Part shown: piece by piece, positions 22,941 through 31,646 of the stretch
Layout of the letters: each line of letters starts with the position of its first letter
Numbering within the stretch: position 1 is the stretch's first letter
Origin: JBELHR01 sp049606855
GTDB lineage: Bacteria > Bacteroidota > Bacteroidia > Flavobacteriales > Flavobacteriaceae
Length of the DNA: 64,000 bases
Assembly (NCBI GenBank): GCA_049606855.1
Contig: JBMYVY010000009.1
Coordinates: forward strand, 1-64,000
Direction: 5' to 3'
Made by a program: the position numbers and the translations under genes
Notes under the pieces: model-generated
Database searches by the model: none
What the model was told of the DNA's origin: nothing
What the model saw: only the letters and a program-made list of their open reading frames with translations

Positions 22941-25129
22941 TAGCTTTTTACCTTGTCTTTGACTTGTTCAAATTTTGATTTGGATTCTAGTCCCCAATCG
23001 TTATTGGTCATGTCAATATCGGCAGTTTCGTTTTCGGAATCTACAACAATAGATTTAATAGGTTTAGAAGAACTGATTACTTTGGTGATTTCCTTGTCGT
23101 GCAATCTCCAAATTTGTGCAGGATAAACCTTTCTTTCCTTTGTGCCGTCTTCATAGGTGATGTCAACTAATACAGGCATTACTAGTCCCCCTGGCTTTTC
23201 GTAGGTTACCTCATAGAAAAACTTATCTCCTTTTCTTTCCTCAGTAGCTTTAAGCGCAGTTTCACTCATTGCCGAACCTGGGGTTTGATCTTCTACAAAA
23301 TAAACAAGTTCTCCTGACATTCCACGACGCTCAGCAAATTCCTTACCTGCTTCGGTAGCTTCGTTACTTACGAAGTATTTTTTAACCCCTTTAATTCCTA
23401 TATCAGTATAGTCCGTTGTATAAAACCAACCTCTAAAGAACCAGTCTAAATCCATTGCAGAGGCATCTTCCATTGAACGGAAGAAATCTGCTGGTGTTGG
23501 ATGTTTAAATTTCCATCTCTGTGAGTATGTTTTAAAGGCGTAGTCAAATAACTCTTCTCCCATAATGGTAGTTCTCAACATGTATAAACCAGCGGCTGGT
23601 TTAGAGTAAGCATTTGAACCAAACTGATAAACATTATCTCCTTGAGACATAATTGGTGCAAGGTTTGATTGATCTCCTCCCATATATCTTACCATATTCT
23701 TAGGAAGACCTCTTCCAATTGGAAAATTAGGGTCGTAATCCTGCATTGCTAAGATTTGTACAAATGAGTTTAAACCTTCATCCATCCATGTCCATTGACG
23801 TTCATCAGAATTTACAATCATTGGAAAATAGTTGTGACCAACCTCATGTATGATAACCCCTAGCATTCTGTATTTCGTGCGGTCAGAGTATGTCCCGTCT
23901 GGATTTGGTCTACCAAAATTAAAACAGATTTGTGGGTATTCCATTCCTTGTCTTTTTGCATGAACAGAGATGGCTTTGTGATAAGGGTAATCGAATGTAT
24001 ATCTTGAATAGGTTTCAAGTGTTTGAGCTACGGCTCTTGTAGAGTGTTGTTCCCATAAAGGATTTCCTTCTTTAGGATATAAAGAATGTGCCATAACTGT
24101 AGTTCCGTTAATATCTACTGCCATAGCATCCCAAATGTATTTTCTTGAACTTGCAAAAGCAAAATCTCTTACCATTTTGGCATCAAAAGACCAAGTTTTT
24201 GTCTTTTTCGAAAACCCTTTTTCCGCTTCCTCTGCCTCCTCTTGAGTAACAATCATCACAGGGTCATCAAAATTTTTCTGTGCCTTTTCAAAACGTTTAA
24301 TTTGGGTTTTGGTCATTACGTCTTTAGGGTTTGTCAAAACACCTGTTGCAGCCAAAACGTGATCTTCAGGAGTGGTAATATTAACTTGGAAATCACCAAA
24401 TTCTAAAGCAAATTCACTTCTTCCCCAAAATTGCATATTTTGCCATCCTTCCACATTGTCATATACACAAAGACGAGGGTAAAACTGTGCGATTATATAA
24501 TTGTTATTGCCATCTTCAAAATGCTCGTAACCTGAACGACCACCTTGTTCAACATAGTTATTGATATTATACCACCATTTAATGCTGAATTCAAACTGCC
24601 CACCTTTTGCAAGTGGCTGAGGTAATTCGATTCTCATCATGGTACGATTAATAATATGAGCTAAATCTTTACCATTTGCATCCTTGACATATTGAATTTT
24701 GAATCCTCCATCAAATGCTGGATTTACATATTGATCATCAAATCTTGCTTCGGTACTAGCAGCATTAATTCTTGTTTCTCTAATGTCTGGAGTTTTAGAA
24801 TCAGCAGCTCTCATGTTTTGATCCAACTGAACCCAAAGATACTTTAATGTATCTTCTGAATTGTTGTGATATACGATGGATTCTTCACCGTAGAGACGTT
24901 GATTTTCGTCGTCTAAAATGATGTCCATCTTATAATCTACTTTTTGCTGTGTATACAGTTTTCCTGGTGCTCCAGATGCAGTATGTTGCTCATTTGGAGT
25001 CGGAAGTACGTCTGATAATTGACGAAATTTGTTGGTGTTAACATGTCCCGGTTCACGCTCTTGCGCATATCCTGAAAACATCATTAGCCCTGCGATAAAG
25101 GCTAAACCAATAGTGTTTTTAATTTTCAT
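22940..25129 (-). CDS. M1 family metallopeptidase, secreted (paralog 1)
   Basis: A 729-aa zinc metallopeptidase with a cleavable signal peptide (MKIKNTIGLAFIAG..., cut after GYAQ). The gluzincin zinc site HEVGHNYFP is followed 18 residues later by the third ligand in WMDEGLN; the substrate-binding loop is QGMEYP in place of the classic GxMEN. It lacks the C-terminal ARM-repeat domain of cytosolic aminopeptidase N and belongs to the shorter Bacteroidota M1 group. I took the ATG at 25129 since the longer reading masks the signal peptide. It is very similar along its whole length to the next gene upstream and is probably a tandem duplicate. Confidence 0.92.
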   Translation of the reverse strand: MKIKNTIGLAFIAGLMMFSGYAQEREPGHVNTNKFRQLSDVLPTPNEQHTASGAPGKLYTQQKVDYKMDIILDDENQRLYGEESIVYHNNSEDTLKYLWVQLDQNMRAADSKTPDIRETRINAASTEARFDDQYVNPAFDGGFKIQYVKDANGKDLAHIINRTMMRIELPQPLAKGGQFEFSIKWWYNINNYVEQGGRSGYEHFEDGNNNYIIAQFYPRLCVYDNVEGWQNMQFWGRSEFALEFGDFQVNITTPEDHVLAATGVLTNPKDVMTKTQIKRFEKAQKNFDDPVMIVTQEEAEEAEKGFSKKTKTWSFDAKMVRDFAFASSRKYIWDAMAVDINGTTVMAHSLYPKEGNPLWEQHSTRAVAQTLETYSRYTFDYPYHKAISVHAKRQGMEYPQICFNFGRPNPDGTYSDRTKYRMLGVIIHEVGHNYFPMIVNSDERQWTWMDEGLNSFVQILAMQDYDPNFPIGRGLPKNMVRYMGGDQSNLAPIMSQGDNVYQFGSNAYSKPAAGLYMLRTTIMGEELFDYAFKTYSQRWKFKHPTPADFFRSMEDASAMDLDWFFRGWFYTTDYTDIGIKGVKKYFVSNEATEAGKEFAERRGMSGELVYFVEDQTPGSAMSETALKATEERKGDKFFYEVTYEKPGGLVMPVLVDITYEDGTKERKVYPAQIWRLHDKEITKVISSSKPIKSIVVDSENETADIDMTNNDWGLESKSKFEQVKDKVKS

Positions 25130-25187
25130 GGGTGTTTTATTTATTTCAAGGCACAAAATACATTTTTGTTACCAAGGGTGCAAGAAT

Positions 25188-25213
25188 AAAAAAAGCCATC
25201 CGAAGATGGCTTT
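25188..25213 (-). terminator. Intrinsic terminator between the two M1 peptidase genes
   Basis: On the minus strand AAAGCCATC, tetraloop TTCG, GATGGCTTT followed by TTTT. The UUCG loop is unusually stable. It lies just after the stop of the upstream M1 gene (25220), so the downstream paralog needs its own promoter. Confidence 0.88.
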
Positions 25214-25219
25214 AATAAT

Positions 25220-27451
25220 TTATCCTTTGACTTTGTTTTTTACTTCGTCAAATTTCGTTTCCGTTTTCTTAGGCCAAGAATTGTTCGAAACATCAATGTC
25301 TGCTGTTTCAAGATCTGGATCAATTTGGATGCCAACGATTTCTTTTTCAGAGGCAACAAGTTTGCTCACTTCATTATCATTAAATCTCCAAATTTCAGCA
25401 GGGTACATTTCTCTTTTTGTACTTCCATCAGCATAAGTATATTCTACAATGATTGGCATTACTAAACCGCCTGGCTTTTCAAATACGATTTCATAAAAGA
25501 AATTAGGTGCCTTTAGGTCCGATTCATTCTTCTCAGTAAGGTAGTCCTTTAAAACTGGTACTTCTTTTGTATCTGTTGCTTCACCTTCTTTTGTTAAATA
25601 CAATCTCGGTCCTAAATCCTCAACACTCACATTATAACGTGCTGCTAATTCTATTACTTCTTGAGTAGGCTGATCAGTTACGTGGAATTTGTCAACTCCT
25701 TTAATTGCGATGTCTGTGTAATCTGTTGTATAAAACCAACCTCTAAAGAACCAATCTAAATCCATTGCCGAAGCATCTTCCATAGAACGGAAGAAATCTG
25801 CAGGAGTTGGGTGTTTGAACATCCATCTTTGAGAATACGTTCTAAATGCCGCGTCAAATAACTCAGGTCCCATAATTGTTTGTCTTAACATATATAGACC
25901 TGCAGCAGGTTTAGTATATGCATTTGGTCCAAATTGGTATACATTATTACCATTAGACATAATAGGTGAAAGGTATGATTGATCTCCACCCATGTATCTC
26001 ACGATATCTTTTGGTAAATTCCCCGTATCGAAATTTGGGTCATACTCAATTTCAGCTAAAATTTCAACAAAAGAGTTAATACCTTCATCCATCCAAGTCC
26101 ACTGACGTTCGTCAGAGTTTACAATCATTGGAAAGAAATTGTGACCTACCTCATGAGTGATAACTCCAATCATTCCATTTTTAGTTCGCTCAGAAATTGA
26201 ACCGTCTGGGTTAGGACGACCGTAATTAAAGCAAATCATAGGGTATTCCATTCCTTGATCTTCAGCATTTACAGAAATCGCCTTGTGGTATGGATAGTCA
26301 AAAGTGTATTTAGAATAAACTTTAAGAGTATTTGCAACTACTCTAGTAGAATGATCTTCCCATAGAGGGTTCCCTTCCTTTGGATATAATGAAACAGCCA
26401 TAACTGTGCGACCATTGATATCAACAGCCATTGCATCCCAAATGTATTTTCTAGATGAAGCAAATGCAAAATCTCTTACATTTTCTGCATAGTAAGACCA
26501 AGTCTTTTCCTTAGTTGATCTCCCTTTTTCGGCAACTTCAGCTTCTTCTTGAGTAACAATCATTACTGGATCGTCAAATGAAGTCATTGCTTCCTTGTAT
26601 CTTTTTTGTTGTTCTTTGCTCAAGACTTTCTTAGCATTAGTAAGTTTACCTGTTGCATCTACAACGTGGTCAGCAGGAACAGTTAAGTTTACTGTATAAT
26701 CACCAAATTCCAAGGCAAATTCACTTCTCCCCCAGAATTGCATGTTTTGCCATCCTTCAACATTGTCATAAACACAAAGCCTTGGGAAAAATTGAGCTAT
26801 CGTATAAGCGTTGTTTCCATCTTCAAAGGCTTCAAAACCTGATCGACCACCTTGTGTTCTGTAATTATTGATGTTGTACCACCATTTGATTGAAAACTCA
26901 TAAGTTGCTCCTGGAGCTAATGGCTGATCAAGGTCAATTCTCATCATGGTCCAGTTCACTTTGTAATTGGCCGGAGAACCATCGGCTTTCTTCACGTATT
27001 CTATTTTGAATCCACCATCAAATTTCTCTCCCATAAATTCATCTACAAATTGTCCTGGGTTATAAAGAGGTTGAGGTCCTGAACCATTCGCTAGTGGTGT
27101 TTTAGAATCCGCGGCTCTCATGTTTTGATCCAATTGTAACCATAGATATTCTAAATGATCTTTAGAATTGTTGTGATAAGTAATCTTTTCTTCTCCGTAA
27201 AGACGATTTTTTTCCTCATCAATACGCAAGTCCATGACATAATCCACTTTCTGTTGGCTGTAATTCCAACCTGGAGCTCCAGATGCAGTGTGTTGATCAT
27301 TTGGTGTTGCCAATAAATCCTTCATTTGACGGAATTTATTAGTGTTTACATGACCTTGAGGCTTTTCCTCCTGAACGTCATTTTCTTGGGCAAGCATTGG
27401 GCTAGCCACGAAAAACAATCCCAAAAATAGGGTTGAGAATAATTTTTTCAT
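25220..27451 (-). CDS. M1 family metallopeptidase, secreted (paralog 2)
   Basis: A 743-aa zinc metallopeptidase with a signal peptide (MKKLFSTLFLGLFFVASP..., cut after MLAQ). The zinc site is HEVGHNFFP with the third ligand in WMDEGIN; the substrate loop is QGMEYP. Compared with paralog 1 the two share long identical stretches (for example FPRLCVYDNVEGWQNMQFWG and DLDWFFRGWFYTTDYTDI), but paralog 2 has an extra acidic insert of about 20 residues near residue 650. The start is at MKKLFST; a longer frame would hide the signal peptide. Likely role: extracellular or periplasmic peptide degradation. Confidence 0.92.
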   Translation of the reverse strand: MKKLFSTLFLGLFFVASPMLAQENDVQEEKPQGHVNTNKFRQMKDLLATPNDQHTASGAPGWNYSQQKVDYVMDLRIDEEKNRLYGEEKITYHNNSKDHLEYLWLQLDQNMRAADSKTPLANGSGPQPLYNPGQFVDEFMGEKFDGGFKIEYVKKADGSPANYKVNWTMMRIDLDQPLAPGATYEFSIKWWYNINNYRTQGGRSGFEAFEDGNNAYTIAQFFPRLCVYDNVEGWQNMQFWGRSEFALEFGDYTVNLTVPADHVVDATGKLTNAKKVLSKEQQKRYKEAMTSFDDPVMIVTQEEAEVAEKGRSTKEKTWSYYAENVRDFAFASSRKYIWDAMAVDINGRTVMAVSLYPKEGNPLWEDHSTRVVANTLKVYSKYTFDYPYHKAISVNAEDQGMEYPMICFNYGRPNPDGSISERTKNGMIGVITHEVGHNFFPMIVNSDERQWTWMDEGINSFVEILAEIEYDPNFDTGNLPKDIVRYMGGDQSYLSPIMSNGNNVYQFGPNAYTKPAAGLYMLRQTIMGPELFDAAFRTYSQRWMFKHPTPADFFRSMEDASAMDLDWFFRGWFYTTDYTDIAIKGVDKFHVTDQPTQEVIELAARYNVSVEDLGPRLYLTKEGEATDTKEVPVLKDYLTEKNESDLKAPNFFYEIVFEKPGGLVMPIIVEYTYADGSTKREMYPAEIWRFNDNEVSKLVASEKEIVGIQIDPDLETADIDVSNNSWPKKTETKFDEVKNKVKG

Positions 27452-27476
27452 TTGAATTTGATTGTTTGTGTTTATT

Positions 27477-27492
27477 CTTTGAAATTTCAAAG
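27477..27492. promoter_or_regulatory. 16-bp palindrome upstream of M1 paralog 2
   Basis: CTTTGAAATTTCAAAG is a perfect palindrome 26 bp upstream of the M1 start codon at 27451. On the minus strand it is preceded by CTA, giving CTACTTTG close to a -7 element. It may be an operator; AT-rich palindromes also arise by chance. Confidence 0.3.
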
Positions 27493-27515
27493 TAGTGAAT
27501 TTACTAAAATTTTAA

Positions 27516-28004
27516 CTAATAATTTAAGGTTGATTCCGTCTTAGCTCTGGTGAGAATGACGCTTTTGTTTTTTGAACCAACTTTAGATTTGATTATGTTC
27601 TCTTGAGTTTTGAATTCTTGAAATAAAATGGTATTTCTAACCGTCATTGCATTAAAAGGCTCAACATTTAACGCCTCGATATAAAAAAATATTTCATCCG
27701 TTTCAACCTCACTAGCAATCAGCTCAAGCCTAAGGGGCTCGTCATTAATGCTGATCAATAGGTTTTTGTCTAGATATATTTGAGAAAGACTATCTAAATA
27801 CGAATTACTTTGCTCTCCAATTCTCAAATCAGAATCAAATTCTTTTTGAAAAGTAAGTTCAAGGTCATCAATAAAAACACTACTTATGATTTGTAAACTT
27901 TTTTGATCTTCGATATATTCAATCTGGGTAAGAGAAATATAGTATTTGTGTAACGAAAAACTCATTAAGAGTAATAAAGTCACAAATAAAATTAAACGCT
28001 TCAT
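27516..28004 (-). CDS. DUF6702 family protein
   Basis: A 162-aa protein with an N-terminal signal or anchor segment (MKRLILFVTLLLLMSFS), then HKYYISLTQIEYIEDQKSLQI, the recognisable start of the DUF6702 family of Bacteroidota, predicted to be exported and beta-rich. Function unknown. In flavobacteria it is often found beside M1 metallopeptidase genes, as here (the M1 start is 64 bp downstream in transcription order), which suggests a linked role; the linkage is an inference from context. Confidence 0.75.
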   Translation of the reverse strand: MKRLILFVTLLLLMSFSLHKYYISLTQIEYIEDQKSLQIISSVFIDDLELTFQKEFDSDLRIGEQSNSYLDSLSQIYLDKNLLISINDEPLRLELIASEVETDEIFFYIEALNVEPFNAMTVRNTILFQEFKTQENIIKSKVGSKNKSVILTRAKTESTLNY

Positions 28005-28057
28005 TGCTTATTTTTTTACAAATAAACAGAAATTAATCAAGCTCTTAGAGATTCTAA

Positions 28058-28341
28058 CTAATTTTTAACAAGTTGATAAGATTCTCTGTGAATAATGAAG
28101 TATTCAGTTAATTGGAAGATTTTATTATTTATATAAAGCTCTAAAATTATATCAGGATCGCAATAATTAAAAAAACCGGGTATTTCCTTTTTCTCAATTT
28201 GTATTACATTGATAAAAAATGAATCTCCATAATCCATTACTTGAATACTATCAAAAGCCTTGATTTGACCTTTTATTTTTTTTCTTGGGCATTTGCAAAA
28301 AGACTTGTTAGTAAAACTAGGACAATGGCAGCTTGTTTCAT
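28058..28341 (-). CDS. Small exported protein of unknown function, frameshifted in an A8 run
   Basis: Two frames are needed. From ATG 28341 the minus strand encodes MKQAAIVLVLLTSLFANAQE, a textbook signal peptide, but it stops at a TAA just after an A8 run (28276-28283). In the -1 frame the sequence continues without a stop for 75 residues (KKIKGQIKAFDSIQV...ESYQLVKN) to 28058. One extra A would join them into a secreted protein of about 97 aa. The cause could be a real one-base deletion, a sequencing or assembly error in a homopolymer, or slippage on the A run. I do not recognise the mature part. It lies upstream of the DUF6702 gene in the same orientation. Confidence 0.6.
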
Positions 28342-28348
28342 AAATTTG
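28341..28348 (+). promoter_or_regulatory. -7 element (TAAATTTG) for pepE
   Basis: TAAATTTG matches TAnnTTTG exactly and lies 24 nt before the pepE ATG at 28373. It touches the start codon of the divergent small exported protein. No clear -33 TTTG is present. Confidence 0.45.
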
Positions 28349-28372
28349 AAAAACACCAAGGTATAAAAAAAT

Positions 28373-29074
28373 ATGAAAGAGATGATTATTGCTAGTACTT
28401 CTACGATTCATGGATCAGAGTACTTAGAATATTTATTAGATGATATCGATCAATTGTATAATAACATTGAGGAGATTGTATTCATTCCTTACGCTCGACC
28501 ATCGGGAATAAGTCATGATGAATACACCGATTTGGTGGAAAATGCTCTTACTCCTCTTGGAATATGTGTTCGTGGGCTTCACGAATTTGAAAATCCAATT
28601 GAAGGATTGACTCAGGCTAAGGGAATCTTTACTGGTGGCGGTAATACGTTTTTATTAGTCAAGATGCTTCACGAACTAGGATTGATGTCGGTTTTGACAA
28701 ATAGAGTAGAAGCAGGTACTCCATATTTAGGAACAAGTGCTGGGAGTAATATCACCGGACCAAATATGAAAACAACGAATGATATGCCCATTGTTTATCC
28801 TCCAAGCTTTGAGGCTACAGGTTTAATTCCCTTCAATATAAATGCACATTATTTAGACCCAGACCCTTCGTCCACACATAAAGGGGAAACTCGTGAGACC
28901 AGAATAAAAGAATTTCACAAGTTCAATAAACAAACAGTTATCGGCTTAAGAGAAGGTTCTTGGTTGTCGGTAAAAGGAAGTGAAATTAAATTAAAAGGCT
29001 CCTTATCCGCCCGGGTATTTGAGCAAGAAAAGAAGCCTTATGAGTTAGCTGTTAATTCAGTGATTAATAGCTGA
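28373..29074 (+). CDS. pepE: Dipeptidase E (PepE), S51 family
   Basis: A 233-aa serine peptidase that cleaves dipeptides with N-terminal aspartate. The S51 nucleophile elbow is LGTSAGSNITG (Ser about residue 122), with TGGGNTFLLVK before it, FNINAHYLDP and the catalytic-His region after it, and LREGSWL near the end. The fold is related to class I glutamine amidotransferases. No signal peptide, so cytosolic. It converges on ribBA, whose stop overlaps its end by 11 bp. Confidence 0.9.
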   Translation: MKEMIIASTSTIHGSEYLEYLLDDIDQLYNNIEEIVFIPYARPSGISHDEYTDLVENALTPLGICVRGLHEFENPIEGLTQAKGIFTGGGNTFLLVKMLHELGLMSVLTNRVEAGTPYLGTSAGSNITGPNMKTTNDMPIVYPPSFEATGLIPFNINAHYLDPDPSSTHKGETRETRIKEFHKFNKQTVIGLREGSWLSVKGSEIKLKGSLSARVFEQEKKPYELAVNSVINS

Positions 29075-30203
29075 TATATTCATTTATGGATAAGCCGTAA
29101 CCTTGAATTCCTACACGTTTTTTGATGCTTTGGTCACTTTTGGTGATTAATTTTAAATTGGTGATATCCAAATCGTGAAGAATTTGTGCTCCGACCCCAA
29201 AATCTTTATCATCCATGGATGCTATAGGTTTAGGAGCATCTGTATCTTTTTGTATGGCTTTTAAATACCTCAAGCGGTCTTCTAAATTAAAACGCTGTTT
29301 TTCTTGATTTATAAACACTATAGCTCCTTTTCCTTCCTTGTTAATCATATCCATGACTTCTGAAAGTTTATCCTCCTTCTTTTGAAGTAAGGCACCTAAA
29401 ACATCATTTCCTTGAGCATGTGCATTTACTCTAACAAGTACATCTTCGTCTTTTGTCCAGCTTCCTTTAGTTAGCGCTAAATGGATTTGGTCTGTAGTTG
29501 TTTGTTTATAGGCCCTTAATCGGAATGTCCCAAATCGAGTATCTAAATTGAAATCCTGAATTTTTTCAATTAATGAATCGTGCTTCATTCTATAGGCTAC
29601 TAATGCCTCAATAGAAATTAATTTTAAATCGTATTTCTCAGCAATTTTCACCAATTCTGGTAACCTCGCCATCGTACCGTCTTCATTCATGATTTCCACG
29701 ATAACACCGGCGGGTTGCAAGCCAGCTAAACGCGCTAAGTCAATTGCAGCTTCAGTATGTCCGGTTCGCCTTAAAACCCCACCATTTTTTGCCTTTAGTG
29801 GAAAAATATGTCCTGGTCTTCGCAGATCATAAGGGGTGGTTTCTTTTTCTGTCAAAGCCTTGATTGTAATAGAACGATCACTCGCCGAAATACCTGTGGT
29901 AACCCCTTTTCCATTCAAGTCAACCGATACTGTAAAGGCAGTTTGTAAGGGGTCTGAACTTGCGTCGACCATCATGTCTAGCTTTAAAGCATCGCATCGA
30001 TCTTCCGTTAACGGAGTGCAAATGAGGCCTCTCCCGTGAGTTGCCATAAAGTTGATCATCTCAGGGTTTACCAATTCTGCAGCAGCAACGAAATCACCTT
30101 CGTTTTCACGATCTTCATCATCAACCACGATAACTACTTTTCCTTGACGGATAGCTTCAATGGCTTCCGGAATGCTATTTAATTTTATTTTATCGTTCAT
30201 CAT
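29064..30203 (-). CDS. ribB: 3,4-dihydroxy-2-butanone-4-phosphate synthase with degenerate GTP cyclohydrolase II domain
   Basis: A 379-aa RibBA-type fusion in riboflavin synthesis. Residues 1-205 are a complete RibB domain that makes 3,4-dihydroxy-2-butanone 4-phosphate from ribulose 5-phosphate: VDDEDRENEGDFV, ATHGRGLIC, the RRPGHIFPL and RTGHTEAAIDL motifs. Residues 215-379 are like GTP cyclohydrolase II in outline (ending in KKRVGIQGYGLSI) but lack the zinc cysteines of GSLRCDCG, so the RibA half is probably inactive and a separate RibA must exist. ATG 30203 overlaps the lptF stop (ATGA). Last gene of ftsK-lolA-lptF-ribB. Confidence 0.9.
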   Translation of the reverse strand: MMNDKIKLNSIPEAIEAIRQGKVVIVVDDEDRENEGDFVAAAELVNPEMINFMATHGRGLICTPLTEDRCDALKLDMMVDASSDPLQTAFTVSVDLNGKGVTTGISASDRSITIKALTEKETTPYDLRRPGHIFPLKAKNGGVLRRTGHTEAAIDLARLAGLQPAGVIVEIMNEDGTMARLPELVKIAEKYDLKLISIEALVAYRMKHDSLIEKIQDFNLDTRFGTFRLRAYKQTTTDQIHLALTKGSWTKDEDVLVRVNAHAQGNDVLGALLQKKEDKLSEVMDMINKEGKGAIVFINQEKQRFNLEDRLRYLKAIQKDTDAPKPIASMDDKDFGVGAQILHDLDITNLKLITKSDQSIKKRVGIQGYGLSINEYISY

Positions 30204-31639
30204 TTTCGTTTAAGACCTGCTATTTTAGTGAAAAATGTTCTAAATGGTTTCAAGTAATTGTCTAAGTTAAATACACCCTTATCCTTTGCAGCCCTTCTGG
30301 TTAATAATAATCCTGCAGGTAAAAGGATTAATGTGGAAAGCCAAGCTCCAAACACGGCAGGAATTGAACTTTCTTCGACCAAATTTTTTCCAAATGTGTT
30401 TATTAAATAATAGATGACAAAAATAACGATTGCCATAATCATCGGCAAACCAAATCCCCCTTTTCTAATCAAGGAGCCAAGTGGGGCACCGATAAAAAAT
30501 AATACGAGACACGAGAGTGAAAAAGCTACTCGATGGAAATATTCGTAATCAAAATTATTTAGGTTTTTTCTACGTTGCCTGTAGTTGTTCTTATAACCGT
30601 CCATTATACGAATCCCATTGCTTACAGAATTCAGCGCATTATCTAAGATGATAACTTGATTGGCTACGTCAAAATTATTTAAGACTTCCGGTGCAAGTTC
30701 AACTGTAAGGGTGTCAGGTTTTGGTTTAAGATCATCTCCTTTTGTTTCGGCAAGGATATTTCTCGCTTTAGCTTCCAAAAAGTCATTATAGGCCAATTTT
30801 AAAGTATCACGCTCCTGGTCTAATTGTTGAAGGCTAAACATGGTATGACTATTTTTCCAAGTTTCACTTTCTAAATTATCATCGTTCAGGCTAGAAATAT
30901 CAATATTTACTCTGTAGATATCAAAATTTGCCTGAGAAGAAGGCATTTTCTTTTTTTCTTGAAAGGAGGCCTTAGGGTTGTAATGAGCTTCAAAATAGTT
31001 TCCATTTTCCAACTCAAGAGTCATATATCTTGAGCCATTTTCTGAAAGAATTTTACCGTGTTCAGCAGTAATAATTTTATTGTTTTCTCTATTACCACTC
31101 AGATCATAGATCAGTACATTGTCTAATAGGTTTTCCTCCTCACCATATTTTCGATCAAATTTGATCATGTAGTTTGGAATCTCTGTATTGAAGACCCCTT
31201 CGATAAGTGCAACAGAAGGCTTCTTCTTTTTAATATTTAAAAGAAGATTTTTTTGCTTTAGGGAGGCATATGGAAAGACGTTGTTAAGGAATACAAAATT
31301 CACTGCACTCAAAACAAGCACCATTATAGTTAAAGGTCTTAATATTCTGAGTAAAGAAACTCCTGCAGATTTGGTTGCTGCAAATTCATAATTCTCAGAA
31401 AAATTCCCCATTGCCATTATTGACGATAACAAAACTCCTACTGGAAGGGCAGTTGGGGTTAGGGTCAGGGTGGAATAGAATAAAAACCTTAGAATGAAAA
31501 TAAAATCAATTCCCTTACCAGCAATGTCATCGAAAGCCATCCAAAGTAATTGCATTACAAATACAAAAAGGACAACAAAAAAGGTTGCAAAAAAAGGGAG
31601 TAAAAAACTCTTTATAATATATCGGTCTAAGACTTTCAA
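30200..31639 (-). CDS. LptF/LptG family permease
   Basis: A 479-aa inner membrane protein of the YjgP/YjgQ family, the permease of the lipopolysaccharide exporter LptBFG that extracts LPS from the inner membrane. N-terminal DRYIIKSFLLPFFATFFVVLFVF and the following helices, the EYEFAATKSAGVS-like segment (here NYEFAATKSAGVS), a large periplasmic beta-jellyroll (about residues 140-350), and C-terminal helices with GAPLGSLIRKGGFG are typical. Bacteroidota often split LptF and LptG across loci. It lies 8 bp after lolA. Confidence 0.92.
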   Translation of the reverse strand: MKVLDRYIIKSFLLPFFATFFVVLFVFVMQLLWMAFDDIAGKGIDFIFILRFLFYSTLTLTPTALPVGVLLSSIMAMGNFSENYEFAATKSAGVSLLRILRPLTIMVLVLSAVNFVFLNNVFPYASLKQKNLLLNIKKKKPSVALIEGVFNTEIPNYMIKFDRKYGEEENLLDNVLIYDLSGNRENNKIITAEHGKILSENGSRYMTLELENGNYFEAHYNPKASFQEKKKMPSSQANFDIYRVNIDISSLNDDNLESETWKNSHTMFSLQQLDQERDTLKLAYNDFLEAKARNILAETKGDDLKPKPDTLTVELAPEVLNNFDVANQVIILDNALNSVSNGIRIMDGYKNNYRQRRKNLNNFDYEYFHRVAFSLSCLVLFFIGAPLGSLIRKGGFGLPMIMAIVIFVIYYLINTFGKNLVEESSIPAVFGAWLSTLILLPAGLLLTRRAAKDKGVFNLDNYLKPFRTFFTKIAGLKRK

Positions 31640-31646
31640 TTTTTAA

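Noticed and set aside
28058..28411. Reading the small exported protein as one 117-aa frame starting at 28411
   Set aside because: That frame's first 40 residues (Cys/His-rich) are the wrong frame of a clear signal peptide and overlap the pepE start; the frameshift view explains the sequence better.
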